Assembly (NCBI GenBank): GCA_041395745.1
Contig: JAWKZV010000001.1
Span: forward strand, 852,274 to 916,273
Direction: 5' to 3'
DNA: 64,000 bases
Origin: Porticoccus sp041395745
Lineage (GTDB): Bacteria > Pseudomonadota > Gammaproteobacteria > Pseudomonadales > Porticoccaceae
Under the pieces are notes generated by a model that worked only from the letters and a program-made list of their open reading frames with translations, was not told where the DNA came from and searched no databases. The first letter of the stretch is position 1. The number at the start of each line of letters is the position of its first letter. The position numbers and the translations under genes were made by a program. Below are positions 45,079-53,569 of this stretch, in pieces.

Positions 45079-45098
45079 GGATTACAAGGTTGTCATCC
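45079..45098 (+). promoter_or_regulatory. CopR-like box upstream of copA
   Basis: GGATTACAAGGTTGTCATCC differs from the copR palindrome arms (GGATTACA/TGTAATCC) at one base of sixteen. A possible minus 10, TAGTAT, lies 31 bases downstream (45130-45135), a normal distance for activation of copA. Confidence 0.72.
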
Positions 45099-45186
45099 AG
45101 GAGTCATGCGGGTGACAGGCTCGGCTCGCTAGTATGCGGAGTCAGAACGTGGAACAACCATCACTTATCCCAAAAGAGATTGACTC

Positions 45187-47034
45187 ATGACCCATGGTTT
45201 CCCCCGACCCAAACAGCCCTGGCAGCTTAGTCGCCGCCGCTTCGTGCAGGGCCTGGCAGCCGGTGGCGTGCTGGCCTCCACACCGTCCTGGTTGCAGGCC
45301 GCCGCAAAAGGCGCGACCGCGCTGGACTCAGCGCCAGTGCTCAGCGGCCGTGAAATCGATTTGGTGATTGCCGAAACACCCGTCAACTTCACTGGCGTCA
45401 CTCGCATGGCGACCACTATCAACGGCTCCATCCCGGCACCGACGCTACGGTTGCGTGAAGGCGATGACGTCACCATCCGCGTCACCAACCGCCTGCCGGT
45501 CGCCACCTCCATTCACTGGCACGGCATACTGCTGCCCTATCAAATGGATGGTGTACCGGGAATCAGCTACCCAGGTATTTCACCGGGGGAAACCTTTGTT
45601 TACCGCTTTACGCTACGGCAGAGCGGCACCTACTGGTACCACAGCCACTCCGGCTTTCAAGAAATGACGGGCATGTACGGCGCCCTGATCATTGAACCAC
45701 GGGCAGGCGAAAGACACCGCGCCGATCAGGATTACGTGGTACAGCTTTCCGACTGGACCGACGAAGACCCGATGCGCGCCTTCAGCAAGCTGAAAGTGCA
45801 AAGCGATGTCTATAACTTCAATCAGCCCACCTTTTTCGATTTCACAGCCGATGTCTCCAAGCTGGGCTTGCAGGCGGCACTGGAAAAACGCCAGATGTGG
45901 AACCAGATGCGGATGAACCCGACCGATCTGGCGGACCTGTCGGCGGCCACCCTCACCTTCCTGATGAATGGCACCACCCCGGCGGGCAATTGGAGCGGCT
46001 TGTTCCAGCGCGGTGATCGCGTACGGCTGCGGTTTATCAATGCCGCCAGCAACAGCTTTTATGATGTTCGCATTCCCGGTTTGAAGTTAACGGTGATCCA
46101 GGCCGATGGCCAGGATGTCGAGCCGGTCACTGTGGATGAATTCCGCTTTGGCCCCGGCGAAACCTACGATGTCATGGTCGAGCCCCAGGACGACGCTTAT
46201 ACGATCTTCGCCCAGAGCATGGAACGCAGCGGCTATGCCCGCGGCACTCTGGCCGTGCAACAGGGCTTGATCGCACCGGTGCCAGAGCCCGATCCCCCCG
46301 AGTGGTTAACCATGAAGGATATGATGGGAGCAATGGGTGGTGGCGCCATGGGCCACGACATGATGAAAATGGACTCCATGGGCCAAACCAAGATGGATCA
46401 TTCCCAAATGTCCGGCGGTATGGCCATGGACCACAGTATGCACGGCATGCAGCAGGGTTCTGAGAACCCGCTTGCCAAACCTTCATCTACCATACGCCAC
46501 GCCCGAACCGAATACGGGGCTTCGGTTGACCAACGGGTGGATACGCCAAGTACCAATCTCGACGACCCCGGTATTGGCCTGCGTAACTTAAGCCAGCGTG
46601 GGCTGCGCCCACAGGGCCACCGCGTGCTGACGCTGGCCGACCTGAAATCCATCGATGGTGTGCTGGATGACCGCCGCCCGCCCGCAAGAGAGCTGGAACT
46701 ACACCTTACCGGCAATATGGAACGCTATAGCTGGTCCTTCGACGGGCTTGAATTCGGCAAAAGCACACCAGTCTCCTTGCGTCATAACGAACGCGTTAGA
46801 ATCATTTTGCAAAATGACACCATGATGACCCACCCCATGCACTTACATGGTATGTGGAGCGAACTGGAAACTGACCAGGGTGAATTGCGAGTGCGCCGCC
46901 ATACCATTCCCGTGCAACCAGCGCAGCGCATCAGCTACCTGACCACACCCCATGATCTGGGCCGCTGGGCCTGGCATTGTCATTTGCTGTTCCATATGGA
47001 TGCGGGCATGTTCCGCGAGGTGGTGGTGTCATGA
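45187..47034 (+). CDS. copA: Multicopper oxidase CopA/PcoA type
   Basis: Periplasmic copper oxidase that binds copper and oxidises Cu(I). The 615-residue protein has a twin-arginine signal (S-R-R-R-F-V-Q-G-L-A-A-G-G) and the four copper motifs I-H-W-H-G, W-Y-H-S-H-S, H-P-M-H-L-H-G and H-C-H-L-L-F-H-M. A methionine/histidine-rich stretch near residues 378-425 (M-M-G-A-M-G-G-G-A-M-G-H-D) is typical of PcoA/CopA. Its stop overlaps copB by ATGA. Confidence 0.96.
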   Translation: MTHGFPRPKQPWQLSRRRFVQGLAAGGVLASTPSWLQAAAKGATALDSAPVLSGREIDLVIAETPVNFTGVTRMATTINGSIPAPTLRLREGDDVTIRVTNRLPVATSIHWHGILLPYQMDGVPGISYPGISPGETFVYRFTLRQSGTYWYHSHSGFQEMTGMYGALIIEPRAGERHRADQDYVVQLSDWTDEDPMRAFSKLKVQSDVYNFNQPTFFDFTADVSKLGLQAALEKRQMWNQMRMNPTDLADLSAATLTFLMNGTTPAGNWSGLFQRGDRVRLRFINAASNSFYDVRIPGLKLTVIQADGQDVEPVTVDEFRFGPGETYDVMVEPQDDAYTIFAQSMERSGYARGTLAVQQGLIAPVPEPDPPEWLTMKDMMGAMGGGAMGHDMMKMDSMGQTKMDHSQMSGGMAMDHSMHGMQQGSENPLAKPSSTIRHARTEYGASVDQRVDTPSTNLDDPGIGLRNLSQRGLRPQGHRVLTLADLKSIDGVLDDRRPPARELELHLTGNMERYSWSFDGLEFGKSTPVSLRHNERVRIILQNDTMMTHPMHLHGMWSELETDQGELRVRRHTIPVQPAQRISYLTTPHDLGRWAWHCHLLFHMDAGMFREVVVS

Positions 47035-47876
47035 GACTTAATACGGTGAAATATCTCACAACACTGGTTGTTATTGTCGGTGCCCTTCAAGTAAATACGG
47101 CCCTGGCGCAAATGGATCACGGCGATATGCAAATGCAGGGTGGTAGTGCGCCAGCCGATGCCCGCGATCCCCACGCTTATTCCGACGGTTACACCTTGAC
47201 CGAAGGCCCCTATGCACAGCCGGGGCCACGGCAACTGAAACTGGCGGACGAGCACGCCTTCTGGTCCGTTCTGGGCGATCGCCTGGAGTATCAGGAAGAC
47301 AGCGATAGCACGGTTTACGATATACAGGCCTGGTATGGCACCACCTACAACCGCTTTGTCATCAAAGCGGAGGGTGATATCGCAGACGGCACGCTGGAAG
47401 AAAGTTCTACCGAGCTGTTGTGGGGCCATGCGCTCAACGCCTATTTCGACACCCAATTCGGCGTTCGACTTGACCAATATGACGAAGGTAAGGATCGCCA
47501 GTGGCTGGCAATTGGTATGCAAGGCCTGGCGCCCTACTGGTTTGAGCTGGATGTGACTGCCTATGTTGGCGACGACGGTCGGACCGCACTCTCTGCCGAG
47601 GCCGAGTACGAGTTGCTGCTGACACAGCGGCTCATTTTACAGCCCCGCGCGGAACTGAATCTGTATGGCAAGGATGATCTTGATAATAGATTGGGGTCGG
47701 GCCTCTCGGATCTCGCCTTGGGCTTGCGCCTGCGTTACGAATTCAGCCGTCAATTTTCTCCCTACATCGGTGTGGAATGGACAGACACCTATGGCGACAC
47801 AGCCGATTACCGCCGCGCGGCAGGCCAAGATACGTCAGGCACCCAATTCGTCGCGGGACTGCGATTCTGGTTTTAA
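47031..47876 (+). CDS. copB: Copper resistance outer-membrane protein CopB
   Basis: A 281-residue outer-membrane protein that accompanies CopA/PcoA. From ATG 47031 it has a signal peptide (Y-L-T-T-L-V-V-I-V-G-A-L-Q-V-N-T-A-L-A), a short Met/His stretch Q-M-D-H-G-D-M-Q-M-Q and the CopB domain. That domain is a beta-barrel rich in aromatic residues (R-L-E-Y-Q-E-D; Y-D-I-Q-A-W-Y-G) and ends in phenylalanine. The start overlaps the copA stop, which decides it over an upstream in-frame codon. Confidence 0.94.
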   Translation: MRLNTVKYLTTLVVIVGALQVNTALAQMDHGDMQMQGGSAPADARDPHAYSDGYTLTEGPYAQPGPRQLKLADEHAFWSVLGDRLEYQEDSDSTVYDIQAWYGTTYNRFVIKAEGDIADGTLEESSTELLWGHALNAYFDTQFGVRLDQYDEGKDRQWLAIGMQGLAPYWFELDVTAYVGDDGRTALSAEAEYELLLTQRLILQPRAELNLYGKDDLDNRLGSGLSDLALGLRLRYEFSRQFSPYIGVEWTDTYGDTADYRRAAGQDTSGTQFVAGLRFWF

Positions 47877-47928
47877 CAATCACCAAGTTGATATAGAAAC
47901 TTTTTAAACACCTATGAGGAACACCTTT

Positions 47929-48225
47929 ATGAATATGAAAACACTAGCCACTATCATCGTGTTCTCCACACTGGGCATCGCTTTCTCAGCACAGGCCCAT
48001 GAACCTAAAGAACATATGAAAGACGCTGAAAAACCGGATTGCACCGCCATGAAAAATATGGATCACAGCAAGATGGACATGAATGATCCGGTGATGCAGG
48101 CCATGATGCAGCAGTGTATGAAAGACATGCACCAAGATAATCAAGCTTCAGAAAACGCAAACCAAGAAGACGGCGGACAGAAAGAACACACCGCGAATGA
48201 TGAATCGATTGAACACAAACACTGA
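47929..48225 (+). CDS. Small Met/His-rich periplasmic protein
   Basis: A 98-residue protein with a signal peptide (M-N-M-K-T-L-A-T-I-I-V-F-S-T-L-G-I-A-F-S, ending A-Q-A). A mature part is rich in Met, His and Asp (M-K-N-M-D-H-S-K-M-D-M-N-D; M-M-Q-Q-C-M-K-D-M-H-Q). It probably binds copper in the periplasm. ATG 47929 has AGGA eight bases upstream; an in-frame ATG at 47914 would precede that site. It is next to copAB. No named family is certain. Confidence 0.72.
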   Translation: MNMKTLATIIVFSTLGIAFSAQAHEPKEHMKDAEKPDCTAMKNMDHSKMDMNDPVMQAMMQQCMKDMHQDNQASENANQEDGGQKEHTANDESIEHKH

Positions 48226-48284
48226 CGACCCACGGTCTATCATTTCGAGCGATATTGCTAAGATTCAAACCGGATGGAGATGTC

Positions 48285-48872
48285 ATGGCCGCTTTCAAAT
48301 TTCTAACCTGTGGTAAATGTCTGCTTATCGCAGCAGCGATATCGATCATTGGCGGTCTGGCGTTTTTGTATTCCGGGCTCTATCCAATAGGCGCCGACGT
48401 TCCCCACAATCGGCTGACCTACTGGCTGCTGGAAACCTTGCGTGAACGTTCCGTCGCACGCGCTGCCAGTGATATTAAGCTTCCTGGCGACCTAAACGCT
48501 CCGGAGCGGTTACTGGCGGGTGGTGCCGACTACGATGATATGTGTGCAGGGTGCCATCTGAAGCCGGGCAGGACCGAAAGTGATTTCACCCTGGGGCTGT
48601 ACCCCGCACCACCCAATTTAACCCTAACGGGTGATGAACATGGACACGACCATGCGGGTAACACCGATAATGACGACGAAGCCATTAAGCGACAATTCTG
48701 GATTATTAAACACGGCATCAAGGCCTCGGGCATGCCAGCCTGGGGACCGGGGCATGACGACGAACGTATCTGGAACATGGTAGCGTTCCTGCAGCGATTG
48801 CCGGAATTATCTTCCGATCAATACCAGATACTTACCGCGCGCGGGCAAGACTCGGAAGGGCATGGTCACTGA
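48285..48872 (+). CDS. Membrane-anchored cytochrome c
   Basis: A 195-residue protein with an N-terminal membrane segment (C-L-L-I-A-A-A-I-S-I-I-G-G-L-A-F-L). One heme c motif C-A-G-C-H lies near residue 88, and a likely axial Met is in A-S-G-M-P-A-W-G-P-G-H. A His-rich stretch D-E-H-G-H-D-H-A-G and a G-H-G-H C terminus may bind metal. ATG 48285 has GGAG five bases upstream. Copper islands often carry such cytochromes; an electron-acceptor role for CopA is only inference. Confidence 0.82.
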   Translation: MAAFKFLTCGKCLLIAAAISIIGGLAFLYSGLYPIGADVPHNRLTYWLLETLRERSVARAASDIKLPGDLNAPERLLAGGADYDDMCAGCHLKPGRTESDFTLGLYPAPPNLTLTGDEHGHDHAGNTDNDDEAIKRQFWIIKHGIKASGMPAWGPGHDDERIWNMVAFLQRLPELSSDQYQILTARGQDSEGHGH

Positions 48873-48896
48873 TATGGCACCTCATAATCCATCGGC

Positions 48897-49151
48897 TTAC
48901 TGCAAGCGGTTGTAAATAGCCGCCAGCAACCACCCGGCGATACCCGCTGACACTGACCAAGCCACCAGTCCCACAACAACGCCAGTGAATGTCAAATGCC
49001 AACCCATCTCATTCAGTTGCATATGCACCATTTCCCCAGACATGGATAACATCATGGCGGGCATTAACATCACCAACAGGCTGCAAGCCAGCCACAGTAT
49101 CGCCGCGGTAATCGCGCTGGCTATCCCGAATTTGAACGCATTAAGTGTCAT
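48897..49151 (-). CDS. DUF5676 family small membrane protein
   Basis: An 84-residue protein with two membrane segments (about 9-35 and 52-78) and methionines clustered in V-M-L-M-P-A-M-M-L-S-M-S-G-E-M. It opens M-T-L-N-A-F-K-F-G-I-A-S-A-I-T-A. The layout matches DUF5676, small proteins common in metal-resistance islands, with no known role. It converges on the cytochrome c gene and follows the 152-residue gene by 47 bases. Confidence 0.72.
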   Translation of the reverse strand: MTLNAFKFGIASAITAAILWLACSLLVMLMPAMMLSMSGEMVHMQLNEMGWHLTFTGVVVGLVAWSVSAGIAGWLLAAIYNRLQ

Positions 49152-49198
49152 GACTATTCCTCCGTTTATGGTGGTGTATCTGCAATAAATTAGTGTCT

Positions 49199-49657
49199 CT
49201 ACATATCCCCGAACCGGTTGGCAGACTGCACCATACGCATCATTTCGTGTTCCTCCAGCGACCGGAGTGATTCCATCAACTCCTTGGCAGAGGGGATATC
49301 CGCCCTTGAGGCGAGATAGCGATACAGCTCAATCACCTGCTGATGCTGATCGACAATCACCTCCATGATTTGCGCGGCATCAAGCTCGGCAAAAGGCGCG
49401 TCGCAATGTGCATGTCGGACGATAGGATGCTTTGCCACATATTCCATACACCAGGTGTTCAGCGCATGTTCATCGCCCGAGGTTTCGAAGCCATTGACAA
49501 CTTTTGTGAGACTTTTTTCGTGATCGGACAGGTAAGCAAGAATCATCCGGGCCCGTTCATCCGTATTCTTGTCTGCGCAATGGGATAAGCACTGACTGAG
49601 ATGTTGGTGAAATTCCCGGGTCCAGTGCAGCACATCTTTTAAGGTTTCAATTTGCAT
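49199..49657 (-). CDS. Four-helix-bundle-like protein of unknown function
   Basis: A 152-residue soluble protein predicted largely helical. Regularly spaced His, Glu and Cys appear (E-F-H-Q-H-L-S-Q-C-L-S-H-C; V-D-Q-H-Q-Q-V-I-E-L-Y; L-E-E-H-E-M-M-R-M). The pattern suggests a hemerythrin- or ferritin-like bundle that could bind metal or a diiron centre, but ligand spacing cannot be confirmed. It follows the short ORF 49690-49791 by 32 bases. Not recognised as a named family. Confidence 0.65.
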   Translation of the reverse strand: MQIETLKDVLHWTREFHQHLSQCLSHCADKNTDERARMILAYLSDHEKSLTKVVNGFETSGDEHALNTWCMEYVAKHPIVRHAHCDAPFAELDAAQIMEVIVDQHQQVIELYRYLASRADIPSAKELMESLRSLEEHEMMRMVQSANRFGDM

Positions 49658-49689
49658 AATTTTTTCTCAGTTGTGGATTGACTCATCGA

Positions 49690-49791
49690 TTAGAGTCTCA
49701 AAAAGTCACGATAGCTGCGCATACACACCACCAGTTCCTGGTGGGTGTCGATGCCCATATAGATCGCTTTAAGTGTGCTAACTTGATCCAT
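49690..49791 (-). CDS. Short ORF, 33 residues
   Basis: Opens M-D-Q-V-S-T-L-K-A-I-Y-M-G-I-D-T-H-Q and ends R-D-F-L-R-L. GGAG sits seven bases before the ATG (tttggagaatggta). It precedes the 152-residue gene on the same strand. It may be a small protein or leader peptide. I recognise no family, and coding is supported only by the ribosome site and spacing. Confidence 0.45.
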   Translation of the reverse strand: MDQVSTLKAIYMGIDTHQELVVCMRSYRDFLRL

Positions 49792-49865
49792 TACCATTCT
49801 CCAAACAACAAAAGTTAACCACTAGAGTCCCGTTCTGTGCCTGGCAGGCTTCCTCCACATGATTT

Positions 49866-51218
49866 TTAATGATGATGTTCATGCGCCTGACTTTGGGACA
49901 CAGCTTGCTTTCGTTTTTCAGATCCAAGGAATAGTTGCTCTCCGATCGCGATTAGCATCATTGTGACAACGGCCACACCCAACACAAATGGATCTGAATT
50001 CAACTTCACCCAAACGAACCCGCTTAGTGCAAGAAAATCTAATATAATCGCGGTAACGGGGACCCAGCTTTTGGCTTTAACATCGTCCAACAAGTAGCGC
50101 AGAACACCCCAGTGAATGGCGATATCCATCACCAGATAGAATATGATGCCAAGTGCTGCTATACGGGAAAGATCAAAGAACGCGGTGAGCACAAGTCCAA
50201 GAACCACGGTGTACACCAATGTATGCTTCTGAATGCTGCCCGGCATACCGAAATGGCTATGGGGCACCAACTTCATTTCCGTTAGCATCGCCAGCATTCT
50301 GGAGACCGCAAAAATACTGGCAAGAATCCCTCCCGCCGTCGCCAGCATGGCAATCGCAACGGTGAACCACACGCCGTACTCACCGAGTGCAGGTCGAGCG
50401 GCCGCAGCCAGGGAATAATCTCGAGTTTGAATAATCTCCCTGAGTGAGAGGTTACTGGCCACCGCAAAACCAACCAATGTATAGATAACGACACAGGCAG
50501 CAATCGAAATAACAATGGCGCGACCAACATTGCGGTGTGGATCGATCACCTCGGAACCACTATTGGTAATAGTGGTAAAGCCTTTGAATGCCAGAATCCC
50601 CAGCGCTGTGGCGCCGAGGAAATTACTGGCTGAACCGGTCTCGCTTACATGGTCAAAGTCCACTGCCAGGCTATCAGCTAACCAGATGCCGACGAGACCA
50701 AAGATTAGAATTCCACCAATTTTCAGTAGGCCGATAAACCCTGCAACCCCTTGAATCAACCGATTACCCAACAGGTTCACAATGAACGCCGCCAGAATTA
50801 GGGAGACGCCGAGTATAGGAGTCATTTGCCCTGAAGGGTCACCGCCAAATAATTGCATGGTGTAAGAACCGAACGTACGCGCTAGAAAACTCTGCGCGAT
50901 GACCATCGAAAAATACATAAGTAGTGCATTAAACGCAGTGGGCAACCGGTCGCCATAGGCCTTATGCAGATACATGCCGATCCCCCCTGCTGATGGGTAG
51001 GCATTGGATATTTTGATGTATGAGTAAGCACTGAAACCAACGATGATCGCGGCCGCGAGGAATGCCAATGGGAATAATGCACCAGTCATCTCTGCCATCT
51101 GCCCGGTTAGCGCAAATATTCCTGCGCCGATCATCACCCCAGTCCCGAGCATCACCGTACCTGACAGAGTGAGGCTACCTTCGTTGTAATGTGTCGAACG
51201 ATCGTCTTTTTCCTCCAT
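49866..51218 (-). CDS. APC-superfamily amino acid permease
   Basis: A 450-residue transporter with about twelve membrane segments. It shows the APC helix 1 motif G-T-G-V-M-I-G-A-G-I-F-A-L-T-G and the following G-A-L-F-P-L-A-F. Conserved helix 6 sequence A-L-G-I-L-A-F-K-G-F is near 210. Substrate is unknown. The C terminus is His-rich (A-H-E-H-H-H), unusual for the family and in keeping with a copper island. Its ATG directly follows the TGA of the upstream short gene. Confidence 0.88.
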   Translation of the reverse strand: MEEKDDRSTHYNEGSLTLSGTVMLGTGVMIGAGIFALTGQMAEMTGALFPLAFLAAAIIVGFSAYSYIKISNAYPSAGGIGMYLHKAYGDRLPTAFNALLMYFSMVIAQSFLARTFGSYTMQLFGGDPSGQMTPILGVSLILAAFIVNLLGNRLIQGVAGFIGLLKIGGILIFGLVGIWLADSLAVDFDHVSETGSASNFLGATALGILAFKGFTTITNSGSEVIDPHRNVGRAIVISIAACVVIYTLVGFAVASNLSLREIIQTRDYSLAAAARPALGEYGVWFTVAIAMLATAGGILASIFAVSRMLAMLTEMKLVPHSHFGMPGSIQKHTLVYTVVLGLVLTAFFDLSRIAALGIIFYLVMDIAIHWGVLRYLLDDVKAKSWVPVTAIILDFLALSGFVWVKLNSDPFVLGVAVVTMMLIAIGEQLFLGSEKRKQAVSQSQAHEHHH

Positions 51219-51407
51219 TCATGCCCCCTTAATATAATGGTCAGCCCTCTTCCTGGGCATTCGTTGCAAGGTATACAGGATGCTTAAAACTGCATTTCTC
51301 AACAGACTGCTAGTCATATCGACAGGTTCCAACGTCAATTGGCCCCTCACCAGATTAATTTCCGAGACACCTAATCGATGTTCTTTGTTGCTCATTTTCT
51401 CTTTCAT
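51219..51407 (-). CDS. Small hypothetical protein
   Basis: A 62-residue reading (M-K-E-K-M-S-N-K-E-H-R-L-G-V-S-E) with a mixed hydrophobic middle and basic end P-R-K-R-A-D-H-Y. It fills the space exactly between the HMA-type gene and the permease, with abutting stop and start, suggesting translational coupling. A second in-frame ATG (51395) has an AAGAGA site. No family is recognised. Confidence 0.4.
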   Translation of the reverse strand: MKEKMSNKEHRLGVSEINLVRGQLTLEPVDMTSSLLRNAVLSILYTLQRMPRKRADHYIKGA

Positions 51408-51755
51408 CTAATGAGGCGGCATCTTGTTGCAGCAGTGCGCCTCATGTTTAGCGTTATCCCTGATATTCTCATCGGTCTGCCATTGCCAACTCAGCCTGGT
51501 TCGGGACCACCAGCTGTCTTTTATTGCCGCACCATGCTTTTCGACAATGGCGATCATTTCATCGATATTGTGATGAGAAGCGTCGTAGGCGATTTTTAAG
51601 GTTTTTCTACGTGCATCGAACTGAACGCTGTCAACACAGGGAAGTTCATCAATTTCCTCAACAATCGCTTTGGTATTGTTTTCATTGATCCCGCACAGGC
51701 TCAAGGTATGCTTGGTTAAAAAACCTGGATTGATACCCGATCGATGCTCACTCAT
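51408..51755 (-). CDS. HMA-like metal-binding protein
   Basis: A 115-residue protein from ATG 51755 (GGAGG nine bases upstream). Its core resembles a heavy-metal-associated ferredoxin fold: H-T-L-S-L-C-G-I-N-E-N-N-T-K-A-I-V-E-E-I, then V-D-S-V-Q-F-D-A-R-R-K-T-L-K-I-A-Y-D. It lacks the normal C-x-x-C, with a single Cys (C-G-I-N) in that place. The tail H-E-A-H-C-C-N-K-M-P-P-H has Cys and His. It may bind metal by the tail. Role unknown. Confidence 0.65.
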   Translation of the reverse strand: MSEHRSGINPGFLTKHTLSLCGINENNTKAIVEEIDELPCVDSVQFDARRKTLKIAYDASHHNIDEMIAIVEKHGAAIKDSWWSRTRLSWQWQTDENIRDNAKHEAHCCNKMPPH

Positions 51756-51796
51756 AGTGTTTTTCCTCCAATCGACAGGTTGAGTAAGCAACCCAT

Positions 51797-52240
51797 CTAT
51801 TTTTTGTGTTTGTGGACAGGTGTTTTTTGGGATTCAGACTCATGATCCATCATTTGCCCCATCATCATCTGCATCATGCCCATTCGTTCTTCCATCATGT
51901 CCATGCGCTTTATCATATCCATGTCGTCCATTTTTGATGACTCACCTACTGTCATTTCCATTCCCATGCCATCACCCATTAATCGCATACCCTTCTGCAT
52001 GACTCGCATATGTTCCTGCATCAGTTGCTGGCGTTTTTCCGGATCGGTTTCGGCTTTGATCTTTCCCATCATGTCGTGCATCTTTTGCATGTGCTCATGC
52101 ATAGCCATCATTTGCTCATGGCCCATCATCATTCCGCCCATCGGCTGATCTTTACTGTCGCCATGTTCGTGCCCTTTTTCCGCAAAGACGGGCGAAGAAA
52201 TCGCGGCGGCTATTACCAAAGTGGAGATTAGTTTTTTCAT
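51797..52240 (-). CDS. Met-rich periplasmic protein
   Basis: A 147-residue exported protein with a signal peptide (M-K-K-L-I-S-T-L-V-I-A-A-A-I-S-S-P-V-F-A). The mature part is dominated by methionine and histidine (P-M-G-G-M-M-M-G-H-E-Q-M-M-A-M-H; M-G-M-M-Q-M-M-M-G-Q-M-M). Such sequences bind Cu(I) in periplasmic copper proteins. The middle is helical and resembles Spy/CpxP-like chaperones only weakly. It lies 13 bases after the ICMT-like gene. Confidence 0.75.
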   Translation of the reverse strand: MKKLISTLVIAAAISSPVFAEKGHEHGDSKDQPMGGMMMGHEQMMAMHEHMQKMHDMMGKIKAETDPEKRQQLMQEHMRVMQKGMRLMGDGMGMEMTVGESSKMDDMDMIKRMDMMEERMGMMQMMMGQMMDHESESQKTPVHKHKK

Positions 52241-52253
52241 CGGAGTACCCTAA

Positions 52254-52904
52254 TCAGTTGGAAACAGTTTTATCGACGTTAAATTTCGGAATCCATGCCG
52301 GCGTGACTTCCATATAGCGGCGATAGTCATCACCGAATTCCTTCAATGCCATGCGCTCCTCACGCTTAGCGAGTCGCACGTAAACCACTACCAGAACCGG
52401 AAACATAATCACGGTAAGGATCGTCGGCCACTGCAACAGAAATCCAAACATGATCAGGATAAATGCGATGTACTGCGGGTGGCGGCAACGGGCATACCAG
52501 CCGGTAGTCGCTAGCGAACGGGTCTGCTGCGCCTTGTGCAGAACACTCCACGCCGAGGCCAGCAAAAAGAAACCCAAAATGATCAGGACATTACTGGCGA
52601 TATGCAGCGGATCAAAATGAGGGTTGCCTTCAAAACCGAAAAGGGTATGCAGAAGATGGCCGTTTTCGTGGGACAGAAAATCAATACCAGGATATTTTTC
52701 CGCCAACCAGCCGGAGAGAAAATAAATGGTTAATGGAAAGCCATACATCTCGGTAAATAGGGCAATAATAAACGCCGAGAAAGCGCCAAAGCTTCGCCAG
52801 TCAGTTTTGGTTTGCGGCTTGGTAAAGCTGAAGGCAAAGAAAATAAATATCGCCGAATTAAGTATCACCAGCGTCCAGAGGCCGTAAGCGGATTCACCGT
52901 GCAT
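52254..52904 (-). CDS. Isoprenylcysteine carboxyl methyltransferase-like membrane protein
   Basis: A 216-residue membrane protein with about five segments. The ICMT/phospholipid methyltransferase C-terminal pattern is visible: T-G-W-Y-A-R-C-R-H-P-Q-Y-I-A-F, then R-E-E-R-M-A-L-K-E-F-G-D-D-Y-R-R-Y. Bacterial members of this family are frequent in copper and mercury clusters, but their substrate is unknown. It follows the DUF2933 gene by 26 bases on the same strand. Confidence 0.85.
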   Translation of the reverse strand: MHGESAYGLWTLVILNSAIFIFFAFSFTKPQTKTDWRSFGAFSAFIIALFTEMYGFPLTIYFLSGWLAEKYPGIDFLSHENGHLLHTLFGFEGNPHFDPLHIASNVLIILGFFLLASAWSVLHKAQQTRSLATTGWYARCRHPQYIAFILIMFGFLLQWPTILTVIMFPVLVVVYVRLAKREERMALKEFGDDYRRYMEVTPAWIPKFNVDKTVSN

Positions 52905-52930
52905 GCTTCTTCTCCTGTAATATTGTTGGA

Positions 52931-53215
52931 TTAATGGTGATGACGGTGTTCGTTTTCCCGACGGCCTTCCTCCAGCCCCCGCTGATAGGCATCCTGATCG
53001 GACTCGCCCTCATGCTGATCATGGCTACCATGACCACCGTGTCCGCCGTGCATAAACAGATGCATAAAGGGGCAGGCAAGGAAAATCAGGAACGGCAGAA
53101 ACTGCCAGACGTGTTGCCGGTGCTCGACGAGCAGAAAATAGGTGACCGCGCCGATAAGTCCCAGTGCCGCCAGTCCTTTGGGTGTTAACCAGAATGATGT
53201 TTTTTGAGTCGCCAT
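52931..53215 (-). CDS. DUF2933 family membrane protein
   Basis: A 94-residue protein with two membrane segments (about 14-30 and 38-54). A His/Gly-rich tail H-G-G-H-G-G-H-G-S-H-D-Q-H and C-terminal E-H-R-H-H-H follow, likely metal-binding. The layout matches DUF2933, a small family of copper islands. ATG 53215 has a GAGG site. Its gene follows the PII-like gene closely. Confidence 0.8.
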   Translation of the reverse strand: MATQKTSFWLTPKGLAALGLIGAVTYFLLVEHRQHVWQFLPFLIFLACPFMHLFMHGGHGGHGSHDQHEGESDQDAYQRGLEEGRRENEHRHHH

Positions 53216-53235
53216 GTCACACCTCACCTGTGTAA

Positions 53236-53280
53236 TTGAAAATCGTTGTCTATTGCGCCGCGTTTATCGTGTATCCATAG
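53236..53280 (-). repeat. 45-base direct repeat in the PII-like gene, copy B
   Basis: Matches 53399-53443 in 42 of 45 positions by hand count. It encodes W-I-H-D-K-R-G-A-I-D-N-D at the C terminus. Confidence 0.9.
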
Positions 53281-53398
53281 CAGATCGTTAACCGGCACAA
53301 TGCAGACCAGTCCTTCGCTATCGGCATTGACATGCGCCGCATCCACAATCAACCGTGCGATTTCCTTCGCCTGCTCCGCCTTGGCATAAACTCTCCAT

Positions 53399-53443
53399 TT
53401 GAATATCGTTGTCTGTTGCGCCGCGTTTATCGTGTATCCACAG
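53399..53443 (-). repeat. 45-base direct repeat in the PII-like gene, copy A
   Basis: Second copy, lying where other family members have an unrelated loop. It ends at the point where the reading frame must shift to recover the C-terminal half. Confidence 0.9.
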
Positions 53444-53569
53444 ACGCCCACGAACTAGATGCAAGGTAAAATCCTTCACCCCATGTCGAATCAAAGTTTC
53501 TTCCACGTTTTTCAGGCGAAACTCGTCAAAAATGGCCATGACTTTGTTGATGTTCATTGGGCCTCCTGC

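Larger units (their letters stand above)
53224..53557 (-). pseudogene. PII-like protein gene, broken by an internal duplication or shift
   Basis: The start (AGGAGG before ATG 53557) gives M-N-I-N-K-V-M-A-I-F-D-E-F-R-L-K-N-V-E-E and H-L-V-R-G-R, as in PII-like proteins of metal clusters. The frame then runs into L-W-I-H-D-K-R-G-A-T-D-N-D-I-Q and away from the family. A second frame carries the expected C-terminal half K-W-R-V-Y-A-K-A-E-Q-A-K-E-I-A-R-L-I-V, ending W-I-H-D-K-R-G-A-I-D-N-D-F-Q. The same 45-base segment occurs twice (53236-53280, 53399-53443). Real mutation or assembly artefact cannot be told apart here. Confidence 0.72.
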
